Notes: a model not told the origin generated them from the letters alone. Shown: positions 19,392 to 28,375, numbered from the stretch's first letter. The stretch: DNA of 64,000 nt from Planctomycetota bacterium (GCA_017859745.1 JAFMML010000002.1:37488-101487); one strand, 5' to 3'. Numbers and translations are program-made.

Positions 19392-20399
19392 ATGAGCACC
19401 ACCCCGATTCCCCATCCGTTCATCCGCGATCTCGGCGACACCGGCTACGTCGAAGGCGTGTACGCCCTGGTCAATCCACAGGTCGCCACGACACGGCAGG
19501 GCAAGCCCTATCTCAAGTGTCTGCTGCGGGATGCGAGTGGCGAGATCGCCGCGCGCAAGTGGACCTTCGAGGAGTCGGCGCTCGGCCCACTCGCTGCGGC
19601 GGGCTTCGCGCACCTGCGTGGCAACGTGCAGCGGTACCAGAACCAGCGTCAACTGATCGTCGAGCAGATCGAGCCCGTCGACGTCACCGACGAGCAGATC
19701 CTCGATCTGCTGCCAACATCCTCCCGCGACCTCGGCGAGATGTATGCGGAACTCGAGGGCGTGCTCTCGAGTCTCGAGCACCCGGGCATGCGGGCGCTGA
19801 TGGCGGAGTTCCTCGGCAACGAGGCGCTGATGGCGAGGTTTCGCCGGGCGCCCGCGGCCACATCGCTGCATCACGCGTTCATCGGCGGCCTCCTCGAGCA
19901 CACCCTTCAACTGCTGAAGGTCGCCGACGCGATCATGCCTCTCTATCCACGGCTGAACCGGGACATCGTGCTTGCGGGGCTGTTCCTGCACGACCTCGGA
20001 AAGGTCATGGAACTCGCGTGGGAGCGGGGCTTCTCCTACACCGCCGAGGGCAACCTTCTCGGCCACACCGTTCAGGGACTCGTCCTGCTTCGATCCTTCG
20101 CGGGCAAGCTCAGGGCGGCAGGCGAGGAGATCCCTCCGGCGGCCCTGATGGTGCTGCAGCACATCATTCTCAGCCATCACGGTCGGCTCGAATTCGGTGC
20201 GACGAAGATCCCCTCGACTCCCGAGGCGATCTTCATCCACCACCTCGACAATCTCGACGCCAAGACCACGATCGCCCTCGCCGAGGCCGATCGCGATGCG
20301 ATCGGAGAGGACGGGCTCGATTCGGGCATGGAGTTCACCGATCGGATCTGGTCGCTCGAGACCCGGATCTATCGCCCCGATCCGCTGCGGCAGGGGTGA
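19392..20399 (+). CDS. YhaM-like 3'-5' exoribonuclease (OB fold plus HD domain)
   Basis: The 335-residue protein has an N-terminal OB-fold nucleic-acid-binding domain (about residues 17-95, with GKPYLKCLLRDASGEIAARKW) and a C-terminal HD phosphohydrolase domain. Metal-binding residues are seen in LHHAFIGGLLEHTLQLLK (about 158-175), LFLHDLGK and ILSHHGRLEFG. This layout is that of YhaM/CBF1 exoribonucleases, which trim RNA or single-stranded DNA from the 3' end with Mn2+. It lies 53 bp after nnrD with the same direction. Its stop is only 7 bp from the stop of the convergent gene, with no terminator hairpin between them. Confidence 0.85.
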   Translation: MSTTPIPHPFIRDLGDTGYVEGVYALVNPQVATTRQGKPYLKCLLRDASGEIAARKWTFEESALGPLAAAGFAHLRGNVQRYQNQRQLIVEQIEPVDVTDEQILDLLPTSSRDLGEMYAELEGVLSSLEHPGMRALMAEFLGNEALMARFRRAPAATSLHHAFIGGLLEHTLQLLKVADAIMPLYPRLNRDIVLAGLFLHDLGKVMELAWERGFSYTAEGNLLGHTVQGLVLLRSFAGKLRAAGEEIPPAALMVLQHIILSHHGRLEFGATKIPSTPEAIFIHHLDNLDAKTTIALAEADRDAIGEDGLDSGMEFTDRIWSLETRIYRPDPLRQG

Positions 20400-20406
20400 C
20401 GCCGCC

Positions 20407-21768
20407 TCAGCGCGGGGCGATCGAGAGTGCCACGGCCCTGCGAACGTCCCCGACGAGAGCCGAGATCGCCTCGGGCGAATGGAGCGGGAAGGTCCAGTCG
20501 CGACGGGCGGCGACTGCGGCCGGATCGTCGCCGCGAGCGGGCGGAGGCGCGACGGCGTTCAGCGCTCGCAGACGTTCGAGTTCCGCGTGCATCTCGAGGA
20601 ATGCTTCGCGACGATCGCGAGATCTCGGCCCCGCGGCGGCGATCGAGCGGAGCCGATCGGTCTTCTCCGGACTCGGTTCGGATCCGCCACCCCAGGTGGG
20701 ATCGTGCCAGCGGCGACGCAGACGTTCGCGAGGCTCCGCATCCGAACCGATCGGCAGGCGGAGATCCGCCGAGACCATCGCCATCGGACGCAGTTCGACG
20801 CCCAGCCAGGTGGTGAACCATCGTTCCGTCACCCGGTCGTAGCGCCAGCCGCCGCGGCCGTGGATGAACAGGTCCGCGACCAGTCGCACCAGTCCGCTCA
20901 TCAGCAGGCCACGGGGTGCGATGCGCGAAGGAGACTGGTGGGCGGCCGTCTGAAGACGTTCGACTCGACGCTCCTTCGATTCGCGGAGGTCCATGTGCAC
21001 GCGTTGCCGCGTCGCGTTCCGGTCGATCGACCACAGCGGCGCTTCCGCCAGGTCGCCTTGGATCCGCAGCGGTCGCGCGGCTCGGGGATCGTCGGTCAGC
21101 GCGTCGTTGAACGCCCGGGCGCAAGCGAGTGGGTCCTCGGCGATCTTCCGGAGCAGTTCAAGACCCAGCGGCGTCGAGAGAAGTCCGCTTGCGGCGACGG
21201 GACTCGCAAGGGACGCGAAGGGAGCGGCGAGGGCGTCCAGCGCGGCACCCACCTGCGCCGCGGCCGAGGCGCGGTCGGAAGCGCGTCGAAGTTCGCGGTC
21301 GATGGCGTCCACGCCCGCGGCGACCGATGGCGAGAGGCCTTCGGGGATGCGAGTGCGATCGAGTTCGATGGGCGGACGTCGGCCCGTGGGAGCTTCGCGG
21401 TGCGATTCGAGGCACGGCACGGTCCTCGAGACGAGCACGCCGGACGGTCCTGAAGCGGGAACTTCGAGCGGGCCGATCTGGTGGACGTCCTGATCGACGA
21501 GCAGGCGAAGCACGCGTGCGTCGATCAGGATCGAGAGTTCGGACGCCACGAGATCCTTGGCCAGAATGCCCGGGTGGCGCAGGGTCGCCTGATGGCCGGT
21601 GGCGATGAGCCGCTTGTCCGGAGGCGTCCACAGACGCCGCGTCTCGGAGATCGCTCCGGCGAGGGCACCGTCCTTCGGTTCGGCGATTCTCCCAGGGGAG
21701 TTCAGCAGAACGTGTGCGACCTCGAGACCCTCCACACGCACGGCGGAGTCGTCGGAGGGATCGCTCAT
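20407..21768 (-). CDS. Unknown protein with a BshC-like motif
   Basis: 453 residues starting at ATG 21768, 22 bp after the glycosyltransferase gene and probably in its operon. The segment LIATGHQATLRHPGILAKDL, followed by LRLLVDQDVHQIGPLEVPA, recalls the GHQ/GQQ substrate loop and following metal-site-like region of BshC, the putative cysteine ligase of bacillithiol synthesis. The rest is Arg/Ala-rich and helical and does not show the coiled-coil of true BshC, so the match is tentative. No BshA or BshB is nearby, although the neighbour is a glycosyltransferase (family 2, unlike BshA). It may be a planctomycete protein with a related fold but another substrate. Confidence 0.55.
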   Translation of the reverse strand: MSDPSDDSAVRVEGLEVAHVLLNSPGRIAEPKDGALAGAISETRRLWTPPDKRLIATGHQATLRHPGILAKDLVASELSILIDARVLRLLVDQDVHQIGPLEVPASGPSGVLVSRTVPCLESHREAPTGRRPPIELDRTRIPEGLSPSVAAGVDAIDRELRRASDRASAAAQVGAALDALAAPFASLASPVAASGLLSTPLGLELLRKIAEDPLACARAFNDALTDDPRAARPLRIQGDLAEAPLWSIDRNATRQRVHMDLRESKERRVERLQTAAHQSPSRIAPRGLLMSGLVRLVADLFIHGRGGWRYDRVTERWFTTWLGVELRPMAMVSADLRLPIGSDAEPRERLRRRWHDPTWGGGSEPSPEKTDRLRSIAAAGPRSRDRREAFLEMHAELERLRALNAVAPPPARGDDPAAVAARRDWTFPLHSPEAISALVGDVRRAVALSIAPR

Positions 21769-21790
21769 CGCAGATCGCCGGCGCCGCCGC

Positions 21791-22633
21791 TCAGGCGAGC
21801 GTGGTGCCGGTCCGACGCTCCGAGGTGAGGATCGCGGTGCCGAACCTTGCGGTGCGGCGACCGGAGACGCCGAGGCCCTGCAGCGCCGCCGTGGAGAGGA
21901 ACTCCCGGCACCGCAGGAGCTCTCGCGCGAGCGTCGCCTGGTAGATCCGTCGGCGGGTTCGCGCTTCGTCGAGCGGGCCACCGAAGGTTCGACTTGGATC
22001 GTTGTAGATCAGCTTGACGGGGATCTCACGGATGGCGAGGCCCTTCGATGCCGCCTGCACCCAGAACTGCATGGGGAAGTCGTAGCCGTCCACGTCGAGG
22101 CGAAGTCGGCGGCAGGCCTCGATGCGATACGCCTTGAAGCCGCAGAACGCGTCCGTGAGCCGCCAGCCGAGTCGCCGGTTGAGTTCGGCGGTGATCTCCG
22201 CGTTGATGCTGCGTCGATCCGCGGGCGGAACATCCGAATCGGCGGCATCGGCGAGATACCGACTGCCGCTGACGACGTCGGCCGGGTGGGTCCCGGCGTC
22301 GGCCTCCTCGATCGCCTCGACGAAGTCGGGGATGGCCTCGGGCTCGTGCTGCTCGTCGCAGTCCATCACGACGAGCCAGTCGTAGCCGTCGAGCGCCGCG
22401 GATCGCAGCATTTCCCGCATCGAGCGTCCGTAGCCGCGGTTCTCCTGGTGCCGGACCACATCGACGGGATGTTCGGCCAGCAGGGCCGGCGTGCGGTCGG
22501 TCGATCCGTCGTCGACGACGAGGATGTCCCGGGCGAAGCGACGAACCCGGGCGAGGACCGTCGGCAGGTACCGCTCTTCGTTGAAGACGGGGATGCCGAG
22601 CAGGATGCGGGTTCGGTCGGTGTGGCGGTTCAT
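21791..22633 (-). CDS. Family 2 glycosyltransferase, polyprenyl-phosphate sugar synthase-like
   Basis: The 280-residue cytoplasmic GT-A enzyme has the nucleotide-sugar site GIPVFNEERYLPTVL, VVDDGSTDRT near residues 40-49 and the metal-binding DCDEQHEPEAI (DxD-like). The arrangement resembles dolichyl-phosphate mannose or undecaprenyl-phosphate glucose synthases, which move a sugar onto a lipid carrier. No transmembrane helix is seen at the C-terminus. The start MNRHTDRTR at 22633 is the first codon with family similarity; the frame is open far upstream. It is 89 bp after the unknown secreted protein gene and leads the BshC-like gene. Confidence 0.83.
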   Translation of the reverse strand: MNRHTDRTRILLGIPVFNEERYLPTVLARVRRFARDILVVDDGSTDRTPALLAEHPVDVVRHQENRGYGRSMREMLRSAALDGYDWLVVMDCDEQHEPEAIPDFVEAIEEADAGTHPADVVSGSRYLADAADSDVPPADRRSINAEITAELNRRLGWRLTDAFCGFKAYRIEACRRLRLDVDGYDFPMQFWVQAASKGLAIREIPVKLIYNDPSRTFGGPLDEARTRRRIYQATLARELLRCREFLSTAALQGLGVSGRRTARFGTAILTSERRTGTTLA

Positions 22634-22722
22634 CGGTACGTGGTTTCGGTCGCGGAGGGATTCGGTTTCGGATGCGGCGGGGGAACCGGCGGCGGCGCGT
22701 TCGTCCACCGCCGATCCAATCG

Positions 22723-24282
22723 CTAGTCCAGTGGAAGGCGGCGGCGCTCCCAGAGACGCCGCAGGTCCTCCGCCTCGATCGACTCGGTGATCGTGCCGTC
22801 GGCGTCCACTCGCTTCAGGAGGCGGCCCTCTCGGTCGAATCGCTGCACGATCGGATTGGGGTCGTCGGGATGGACGAGGGTTCGAACGAGGAACTCCCCA
22901 TCGGTGTCGGGGAGGGGTCGCACTTCGTCGAGCCGCCTGACGACGGCGCCGAGGTTTCGGTCGTAGTGCTGCCAGGCGAGATCGACGGGGGCGTCCACCG
23001 GCGCCAGCAAGGCACCAAGCAGGGCCGATTCCACCTGTCCCAGGTGTGGTTCGCCTCCAAGTGTCCAGCGTTGTGGAGTGCGAGACATCGATTCGCGACT
23101 GGCCTCGACGACTTCGAGCACCGGTCGCGGCTGCCCCGGACGGGGGGCGGATCGAATGCCCGTCTCGGCGATCGTCGGCGGCGCGCCGCGGCGGTCCGGA
23201 TCGCGGATCGACTGTCGCAGCGACCACGCCTCGCTGTCGAGGTCGAGCGACGTCCAGGCTCGCATCGACAGATCCAGTCGTTCCCGACTCTCGCCCGCCA
23301 CGGTTTCCGGGGGCAGCATCCTGCCCTCGACGGTCAGAAGGACGCCCGACTCCCGTTCGGCGGTGCGGAGCGACTCGGGATCCCGGGCCGGATCCAGCAT
23401 TCCGCGGGGGGCCGGCGCGGCTCGGATCGCAAGAGATCCGATCTCACGCGGGGGCTGCTCGCCGGTGGCGGGGCGGTGGACTCGAAACCACCGGGTTTCG
23501 CCGTCGGCGGCTGCGGCGAGGCGGGCTCGAGCAAACGAGGCCAGCCGTCCACGGCCTCCATCCAGCAGGCTCCGTTCCCAGGCGGCCTGATCCTCGAGGG
23601 TTCGAACGCGAACGGATTCGAGCATCGACAGGAGTTCCCGCGACGACGAAGGAAAACGCTGGGTCTCCGCGGAGATTCGCACCGCCAGAAACGACCTCGC
23701 ACCACGGGGCACGATGAGGAACCCGGTGATCGCGCTGCCCGATGCCACGTCGCCCGAGTCGACGGCCGACGCCTTCGGCAGCGGGACCTCCAGCAGCAAC
23801 AGGTGCCCGGTCGCATCTCCGAGCTGCATGGCACGGTTCTCGAGGATCGTGAACTCGGCGTCGGATTCTCGAAGCGAGCGAAGGTAGGCGATGGCCTCGT
23901 CGATGGCCGCGGGCTCCGGCAACTCCGAACCGGCCTCGAACGGCTCGACGGTGGCGGTCCACGCCGGCGAGGGCACTGGTCGGGCCACGAAGGCGCGGGG
24001 CCGACCGTCCTCGCGAAGTTCGATCCGCCAGGCGACGTCCGCGGGCGGGCTCATCGACACGCCCAAACCTCTGAGTTCGAGGCGGGGGGACTCGTCGGCC
24101 TGCGTGAAGCGGTCTGCAGCCGCCGCAGGGGTCGCCTCGAGACGCAGAGGGATCCAAAGAAGCACGGCCCCAACAACGGCGACGGCGACGCTGCGCGTGG
24201 CCGGCGTGCGGGTCCGGCGATCCGACCTCCGGGTGTCCGGCGCAGCGCGAAGATGCCGGGACGCGTCGTCTGGCAGCAGCAT
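22723..24282 (-). CDS. Predicted secreted or membrane-anchored protein of unknown function
   Basis: 519 residues starting at ATG 24282, with AAGGAACGG upstream as binding site. An arginine-rich N-terminus of about 28 residues is followed by a hydrophobic stretch (VAVAVVGAVLLWIPLRL) and an Ala-rich cleavage region, so it is exported or anchored. The remainder is a mix of beta strands rich in Arg, Glu and Ser, without a motif that I recognise. The C-terminal part (HYDRNLGAVVRRLDEVRPL, then FDREGRLLKRVDADGT) hints at small beta repeats. It is the first gene of a likely three-gene minus-strand unit with the glycosyltransferase and BshC-like genes. Confidence 0.68.
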   Translation of the reverse strand: MLLPDDASRHLRAAPDTRRSDRRTRTPATRSVAVAVVGAVLLWIPLRLEATPAAAADRFTQADESPRLELRGLGVSMSPPADVAWRIELREDGRPRAFVARPVPSPAWTATVEPFEAGSELPEPAAIDEAIAYLRSLRESDAEFTILENRAMQLGDATGHLLLLEVPLPKASAVDSGDVASGSAITGFLIVPRGARSFLAVRISAETQRFPSSSRELLSMLESVRVRTLEDQAAWERSLLDGGRGRLASFARARLAAAADGETRWFRVHRPATGEQPPREIGSLAIRAAPAPRGMLDPARDPESLRTAERESGVLLTVEGRMLPPETVAGESRERLDLSMRAWTSLDLDSEAWSLRQSIRDPDRRGAPPTIAETGIRSAPRPGQPRPVLEVVEASRESMSRTPQRWTLGGEPHLGQVESALLGALLAPVDAPVDLAWQHYDRNLGAVVRRLDEVRPLPDTDGEFLVRTLVHPDDPNPIVQRFDREGRLLKRVDADGTITESIEAEDLRRLWERRRLPLD

Positions 24283-24690
24283 GACCCTGAACCGTTCCTT
24301 CCTTGGGGCGTCCAAGCGGGGCGTCCAGACCTCGCCTGAATCTCGCCTGAACCTCACCTGGACCTCACCTGGACACGAGCGATGACGAGAACAAGCGACG
24401 AACGAAGATCCTAGAGCAGGGACTTCCGCGATGGACTGGGGATCGATGCTCGATCATCTCCGGTCCCGCGGCGACGACCGTGGGAGTCGCGGCGAACTGG
24501 CCTGCCGCTGCCCTCGAGTTCTTCCGCGTCTTCGCCCCTCCTCGTTCGCCCCCCTCGCTCGCGGCGGGTGGGCGATGGCCCAGTCGCCCGGATCGTCTGG
24601 GATGGGGGGCGGAACCTGGCCTTCTGGGTCCACTCGGGACCAGGGCAGCCCCTCGGTTTGCTCCGGCGAGATGGCCGAGAGACCCCGGGG

Positions 24691-24740
24691 GCCTTGGGGG
24701 ATCCTTGGGGATCCGTGGGGATCCTTGGGCGTCCCTTCGG
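24691..24740. repeat. Imperfect 10-bp tandem repeat
   Basis: Units GCCTTGGGGG, ATCCTTGGGG, ATCCGTGGGG, ATCCTTGGGC and a decayed fifth unit follow one another. The period is one helical turn. The region is non-coding and lies about 170 bp upstream of the putative S10 promoter. Confidence 0.75.
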
Positions 24741-24905
24741 CATCCTTCTTTGAGCTCCAGGACGAACGTCCTTGGCCGGGTTCGTGGGGGGGGCGAGGCC
24801 GGATCGCCCGGCCGCGTCGGGGCGGCGGATCGGGGCCGCGTTCAATCCGGCGCATGTGCGGATCGTCGGGGGATCTCGCCCTCGGACCTGATCCCTCCCA
24901 ACCTG

Positions 24906-24933
24906 TTGACAGCACGGAACTCGACCGTACACT
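24906..24933 (+). promoter_or_regulatory. Putative sigma70-type promoter of the S10-spc-alpha cluster
   Basis: A perfect -35 TTGACA (24906-24911), a 16-bp spacer and TACACT (24928-24933, four of six matches to TATAAT) lie about 330 bp before rpsJ. Transcription would start near 24940 and give an unusually long leader of about 320 nt. It is the best promoter match in this gap, in a position where one is needed. Confidence 0.6.
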
Positions 24934-25137
24934 GCTCCGTTCGCGCCTCGGTTCGAGGTGCGGGCGTGTCGTCTCGACCCGACGGCAGTTCGGCATCTCG
25001 GTTCGACGGCCACGACGTCCTCGAATCGCACGGTGTTTCGGCCTGCCGAGGCGTCTCCGCGAAACGCTGGTGTGGGTGCTTCGTCCGACGATGTCGCTGC
25101 ATGCGACGGCATGCGGCGGATCTCAACGAAGCACGTT

Positions 25138-25163
25138 CGAGCAGTTCCCTCGAGCAGTTTCCT
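25138..25163. repeat. 13-bp direct repeat in the rpsJ leader
   Basis: CGAGCAGTTCCCT (25138-25150) is followed immediately by CGAGCAGTTTCCT (25151-25163) and a further CGAG. It is in the transcribed leader about 100 bp before rpsJ. Its meaning is unknown. Confidence 0.75.
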
Positions 25164-25174
25164 CGAGGTCTTCC

Positions 25175-25191
25175 GACACCGTTTCGGTGTC
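25175..25191 (+). promoter_or_regulatory. Leader hairpin upstream of rpsJ
   Basis: GACACCG (25175-25181) pairs perfectly with CGGTGTC (25185-25191) around TTT. It lies within the predicted rpsJ leader, 68 nt before the start codon, where autoregulatory RNA structures of ribosomal operons commonly occur. There is no T run after it, so it is not a simple terminator. Confidence 0.55.
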
Positions 25192-25259
25192 CCGCCCCGA
25201 GTCGTTCAAGTCCGTTCCTCTTCCTCCGACGTCCACCTCTTCGAGAACCGATTCCCACC

Positions 25260-25571
25260 ATGAGCGGCGGCAAGATCCGAATCAGGATGGAGGCGTACGA
25301 CCACCAGGCGCTCGATGCCTCCGCGCGGGAGATCGTGGACCACGCCAAGCGCACCGGCGCCCGCGTCGCGGGACCGATTCCGCTTCCGACCCGGCGGGAG
25401 ATCTACACCGTCAACCGGTCGCCCTTCATCGACAAGAAGTCGAGAGAGCAGTTCGAGATCCGAACCCACAAGCGGATCATCGACATCAGCGAACCCAACC
25501 ATCGCACCGCCGAGGCGCTCAACCGCCTGGTCGTTCCGGCGGGCGTCTTCGTCAAGATCAAGGCGCACTGA
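25260..25571 (+). CDS. rpsJ: 30S ribosomal protein S10
   Basis: The 103-residue protein is the usual length and opens the S10-spc-alpha cluster. [20 protein letters not shown] at the N-terminus and [20 protein letters not shown] are highly conserved, and the loop that contacts the 16S rRNA head and, in transcription antitermination, NusB is intact. The frame remains open for about 260 codons upstream, but those codons lack similarity; ATG 25260 gives the family N-terminus. It is followed by rplC after 38 bp. It is probably expressed from the TTGACA promoter about 330 bp upstream through a long leader. Confidence 0.97.
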   Translation: MSGGKIRIRMEAYDHQALDASAREIVDHAKRTGARVAGPIPLPTRREIYTVNRSPFIDKKSREQFEIRTHKRIIDISEPNHRTAEALNRLVVPAGVFVKIKAH

Positions 25572-25609
25572 CTCCTGCGGCCTTCCGCCTTCGTTCGAGA
25601 GCCATCCCC

Positions 25610-26293
25610 ATGCCCGCCGCCATCATCGGACGCAAGCTCGGCATCACCCGCTCCTTCACGGAGGACGGGCGCAACATCCCGGTGACGGTGGTCGAGGCCG
25701 GCCCTTGTGTCGTCACCCAGGTGAAGACGGCCGAGCGGGACGGCTACGCCGCGGTCCAGTTGGCATGGGGTGAGATGCCCCCGCGTCGCTCGACGCGGGC
25801 CATGATCGCCCACGACGCCAAGGCCGGGACGGCACCGAAGCGGATCCACCGCGAGTTTCGTTGCGACGACGCCGAGGCCGGTGGCTTCGAACTCGGTCAG
25901 GTCGTCACGGTCGAGAGTCTCGATGGAACCAAGTTCGTCGATGTGACCGGGACCTCGAAGGGCAAGGGCTTCGCGGGCGTCATGAAGCGGCACAACTTCG
26001 CCGGTCTCGAGGCGTCCCACGGCGTCGAGCGGAAGCACCGCTCCGCCGGCGCGATCGCCAGCCACGGCACCGACCGTGGCCATGGTGCGAAGATCAAGAA
26101 GGGCAAGAAGATGGCCGGCCAGCTCGGCAACGAGCGGGTCACCATCCGCAGCATCGACGTGATCGGCATCATGCCCGATCGCAACCTCCTCCTGCTGAAG
26201 GGACCGGTCCCCGGACCCAACGGCGCCACCGTGTTCATTCGGGCCGCGAAGCGGCTCTACAAGCGAAAGGCGAGGGTCCAGGCGGGCGCTTGA
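25610..26293 (+). CDS. rplC: 50S ribosomal protein L3
   Basis: 227 residues. L3 binds early to 23S rRNA domain VI and reaches the peptidyl transferase centre with its central extension. The N-terminus [20 protein letters not shown], the segment [17 protein letters not shown] and [15 protein letters not shown] are the family landmarks. The glutamine that is methylated by PrmB is in KMAGQLGNE. The following gap of 163 bp before rplD is the longest inside the block and contains small hairpins. Confidence 0.97.
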   Translation: MPAAIIGRKLGITRSFTEDGRNIPVTVVEAGPCVVTQVKTAERDGYAAVQLAWGEMPPRRSTRAMIAHDAKAGTAPKRIHREFRCDDAEAGGFELGQVVTVESLDGTKFVDVTGTSKGKGFAGVMKRHNFAGLEASHGVERKHRSAGAIASHGTDRGHGAKIKKGKKMAGQLGNERVTIRSIDVIGIMPDRNLLLLKGPVPGPNGATVFIRAAKRLYKRKARVQAGA

Positions 26294-26423
26294 CCGCCTG
26301 GCGGATCGGAGAGGCCCGGCCTGATCGCCGGGAACCGCCCGATCGCCACAACCACGAGCTCCGAGTCCGACCCTGCCGCCGGCCCGATGTGACCGGCCGC
26401 CGGAGGGAAGGGCGAATCGACCA

Positions 26424-26439
26424 CCGGCGAACCCGCCGG
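26424..26439 (+). promoter_or_regulatory. Hairpin just upstream of the rplD ribosome binding site
   Basis: CCGGCG (26424-26429) pairs with CGCCGG (26434-26439) around AACC, eight bases before the AGGA binding site of rplD. It sits in the only long gap (163 nt) between genes of the S10 operon. A role in control of L4 translation is possible but is inferred from position alone. Confidence 0.4.
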
Positions 26440-26456
26440 GGCTCACGAGGAACACC

Positions 26457-27128
26457 ATGATCGAACTGCCGATCCATGATCGAAACGGCAAGCAGGTGGA
26501 CACCCTCTCCATCGACGAAGCCGCGTTGGGAGGGGAGATCCGGTACGAACTGCTCAAGCAGGCGTACGTGATCACCCATGGCAACCAGCGACAGGGCTCC
26601 GCCCGCACCCGGGGCCGCGGCAGCGTCGCGGGCAGCACCCGAAAGCTCTACAAGCAGAAGGGCACCGGAAACGCCCGAGTGGGCAACGCCCGGACCAACA
26701 TCCGCAAGGGTGGTGGTGTGACGTTCGCGAAGACCCGCACCCGCGAGGACTTCCGCACGGCGCTGACCAAGAAGATGCGTCGTCTGGCCAACCGCAACGC
26801 CCTGCTGGCGAAGCTGGTGGACGGCGAAGTGAAGTGCTTCGTCGACCTCGACTTCGATGCTCCGAAGACCCGCGACTTCGCGGCGGTGCTGTCGGCGGTG
26901 GGCATCGATCGGACCTGCCTCGTCGCGTTGGCCAAGGAGAACTCCAACGGGTTTCGAAGTGCTCGGAACCTCGCCAACGTCGACTGCACCCGCATCGACC
27001 AGCTGAACGCGTTCGGCCTGCTGAACCACCGCTACCTCGTCACCGACCGGCGGAGCCTCGAGTCGTTCCTCGACGGGTCCTGCTTCGAGTCGCGCACCAA
27101 CGGCACCGCCGAGGAGGCCGCCCGATGA
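26457..27128 (+). CDS. rplD: 50S ribosomal protein L4
   Basis: 223 residues, with AGGA six bases before ATG. L4 binds 23S rRNA domain I, and its extended loop lines the polypeptide exit tunnel. Conserved landmarks are [20 protein letters not shown], the arginine/glycine-rich loop [20 protein letters not shown] and the [11 protein letters not shown] segment. In other bacteria L4 represses its own operon through the leader; here a hairpin lies just before its binding site. The TGA overlaps the rplW ATG by four bases. Confidence 0.96.
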   Translation: MIELPIHDRNGKQVDTLSIDEAALGGEIRYELLKQAYVITHGNQRQGSARTRGRGSVAGSTRKLYKQKGTGNARVGNARTNIRKGGGVTFAKTRTREDFRTALTKKMRRLANRNALLAKLVDGEVKCFVDLDFDAPKTRDFAAVLSAVGIDRTCLVALAKENSNGFRSARNLANVDCTRIDQLNAFGLLNHRYLVTDRRSLESFLDGSCFESRTNGTAEEAAR

Positions 27129-27403
27129 TCTCCACCCAGGTCGTCCGTCGTCCCATCGTCACGGAGAAGGCCTCGCACGACTCCGGCGAGCACAATCGCT
27201 ACGCCTTCGAGGTCGACCCCCGCGCCACCAAGACCGACATCCGTCGCGCCATCGCGGACCTCTACAAGGTCCGGGTCCTGAAGGTCGCCACCCGCGTCCG
27301 CAAGGGCCACTCCCGACGGATGCGATACGGCACGGTGCAGACCGCCTCGGTCAAGCAGGCCATCGTCAAGATCCACCCCGAGGACCGGATCGAGCTGTTC
27401 TGA
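27125..27403 (+). CDS. rplW: 50S ribosomal protein L23
   Basis: 92 residues, translationally coupled to rplD by an ATGA overlap. L23 sits at the exit of the peptide tunnel and is a docking site for trigger factor and the signal recognition particle. VVRRPIVTEKASH at the start, NRYAFEVDPRATKTDIRRAI and the arginine-rich tip (VRKGHSRRMRYG) match the family. Confidence 0.95.
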   Translation: MISTQVVRRPIVTEKASHDSGEHNRYAFEVDPRATKTDIRRAIADLYKVRVLKVATRVRKGHSRRMRYGTVQTASVKQAIVKIHPEDRIELF

Positions 27404-27464
27404 GTCCTGCCGCATTTCTTCGTTCGCTTCGCCCGCCGCCCGAGACTTCGTCGAGATCCTTCCC

Positions 27465-28319
27465 ATGGCCATTCGCGTCTACAAGCCGGTCACGAACGCC
27501 CGACGCAATGCCTCCGTCAACCTCCATGTCGAGGTGACCAAGCGCACGCCGGAGAAGTCCCTGCTCACGCCGCTCCACAAGACCGGCGCTCGCAATTGCC
27601 AAGGCAAGCGGACCGTTCGCGGTCGAAGTGGCGGCCACAAGCGCCGTTATCGCCGCATCGACTTCAAGCGGACCAAGGACGGCATCGCCGCCACCGTCAT
27701 CGGCATCGAGTACGACCCCAATCGAAGCTGCCACATCGCGCTGCTGGAGTACGCCGACGGCGACCGTCGCTACATCATCGCCCCCAAGGGACTCACCGAC
27801 GGCGACGTGGTGATGTCGGCGGGCGAGGCGATCGAGCCGAAGGCCGGCAACTGCATGCCGCTTCGCTACATCCCGACCGGCCTCACCGTGCACAACGTCG
27901 AGGTCGTCCCCGGGGCGGGCGGACGACTCTGCCGTGCGGCGGGCCTCGGCATCCGCCTGACGAACCGCGAGGGACGCTGGGCCACGATCGTCCTGCCGTC
28001 CGGCGAGATCCGGCAGGTGTCCGTCGACTGCCGTGCGACGATCGGCGTCGTCGGCAACCCCGACCACGGCAATGTCAAGCTCGGCAAGGCCGGTCGGGCC
28101 CGCTGGATGGGGCGACGCCCGGTCACCCGTGGTGTGGCCATGAGCCACCACGAGCACCCCCACGGCGGTGGCGAGGGCAAGTCCAAGGGCGGCCAGGAGC
28201 CCTCCAACGCCAGCAACACCCAGTCCAAGGGTGGTCGCACCCGTCGCCGCGGCAAGTCCAGCGACAAGCGCATCCTTCGTCGTCGCCGCTCGGTGCGGTA
28301 CGGCCAGCTCACCGTCTGA
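27465..28319 (+). CDS. rplB: 50S ribosomal protein L2
   Basis: 284 residues. L2 is needed for subunit joining and peptidyl transferase assembly. Family landmarks include [20 protein letters not shown], the internal SH3-like segment and [18 protein letters not shown], the C-terminal loop that approaches the active centre and includes the conserved histidines. The C-terminal tail is basic ([16 protein letters not shown]). The gene starts 61 bp after rplW. Confidence 0.97.
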   Translation: MAIRVYKPVTNARRNASVNLHVEVTKRTPEKSLLTPLHKTGARNCQGKRTVRGRSGGHKRRYRRIDFKRTKDGIAATVIGIEYDPNRSCHIALLEYADGDRRYIIAPKGLTDGDVVMSAGEAIEPKAGNCMPLRYIPTGLTVHNVEVVPGAGGRLCRAAGLGIRLTNREGRWATIVLPSGEIRQVSVDCRATIGVVGNPDHGNVKLGKAGRARWMGRRPVTRGVAMSHHEHPHGGGEGKSKGGQEPSNASNTQSKGGRTRRRGKSSDKRILRRRRSVRYGQLTV

Positions 28320-28375
28320 TCCTGCGTCTGGACCGACGCGTCGTTCTTCACGTCCTCCCCCGTCCGAGATTCCCC

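Larger units (their letters stand above)
24283..25259. other. 977-bp non-coding region with the leader of the ribosomal cluster
   Basis: Open frames here on both strands show only the arginine/serine/proline-rich composition of random high-GC translation and no family similarity. The region must contain the divergent promoter for the minus-strand secreted protein gene. It also holds a 10-bp imperfect tandem repeat (24691-24740), a TTGACA promoter (24906-24933), a 13-bp direct repeat (25138-25163) and a hairpin (25175-25191). No tRNA, SRP RNA or tmRNA pattern was seen, and tuf, fusA, rpsL and rpsG, often found upstream of rpsJ, are absent. Confidence 0.7.

Noticed and set aside
20400..20406. 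Terminator between the convergent YhaM-like and BshC-like genes
   Set aside because: Only 7 bp separate the stop codons and no stable stem with a T run is visible.
24691..24740. Possible CRISPR array
   Set aside because: The units are 10 bp and contiguous with no spacers, and no cas gene is nearby.
24411..25112. A 233-codon minus-strand frame in the large gap before rpsJ
   Set aside because: Composition is dominated by Arg, Pro and Ser, there is no ribosome binding site or family motif, and it overlaps the promoter and repeats.
24480..25259. In-frame extension of rpsJ by about 260 codons upstream
   Set aside because: The extra residues have no S10 similarity and include the promoter and hairpins. 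The S10 N-terminus is exactly at ATG 25260.
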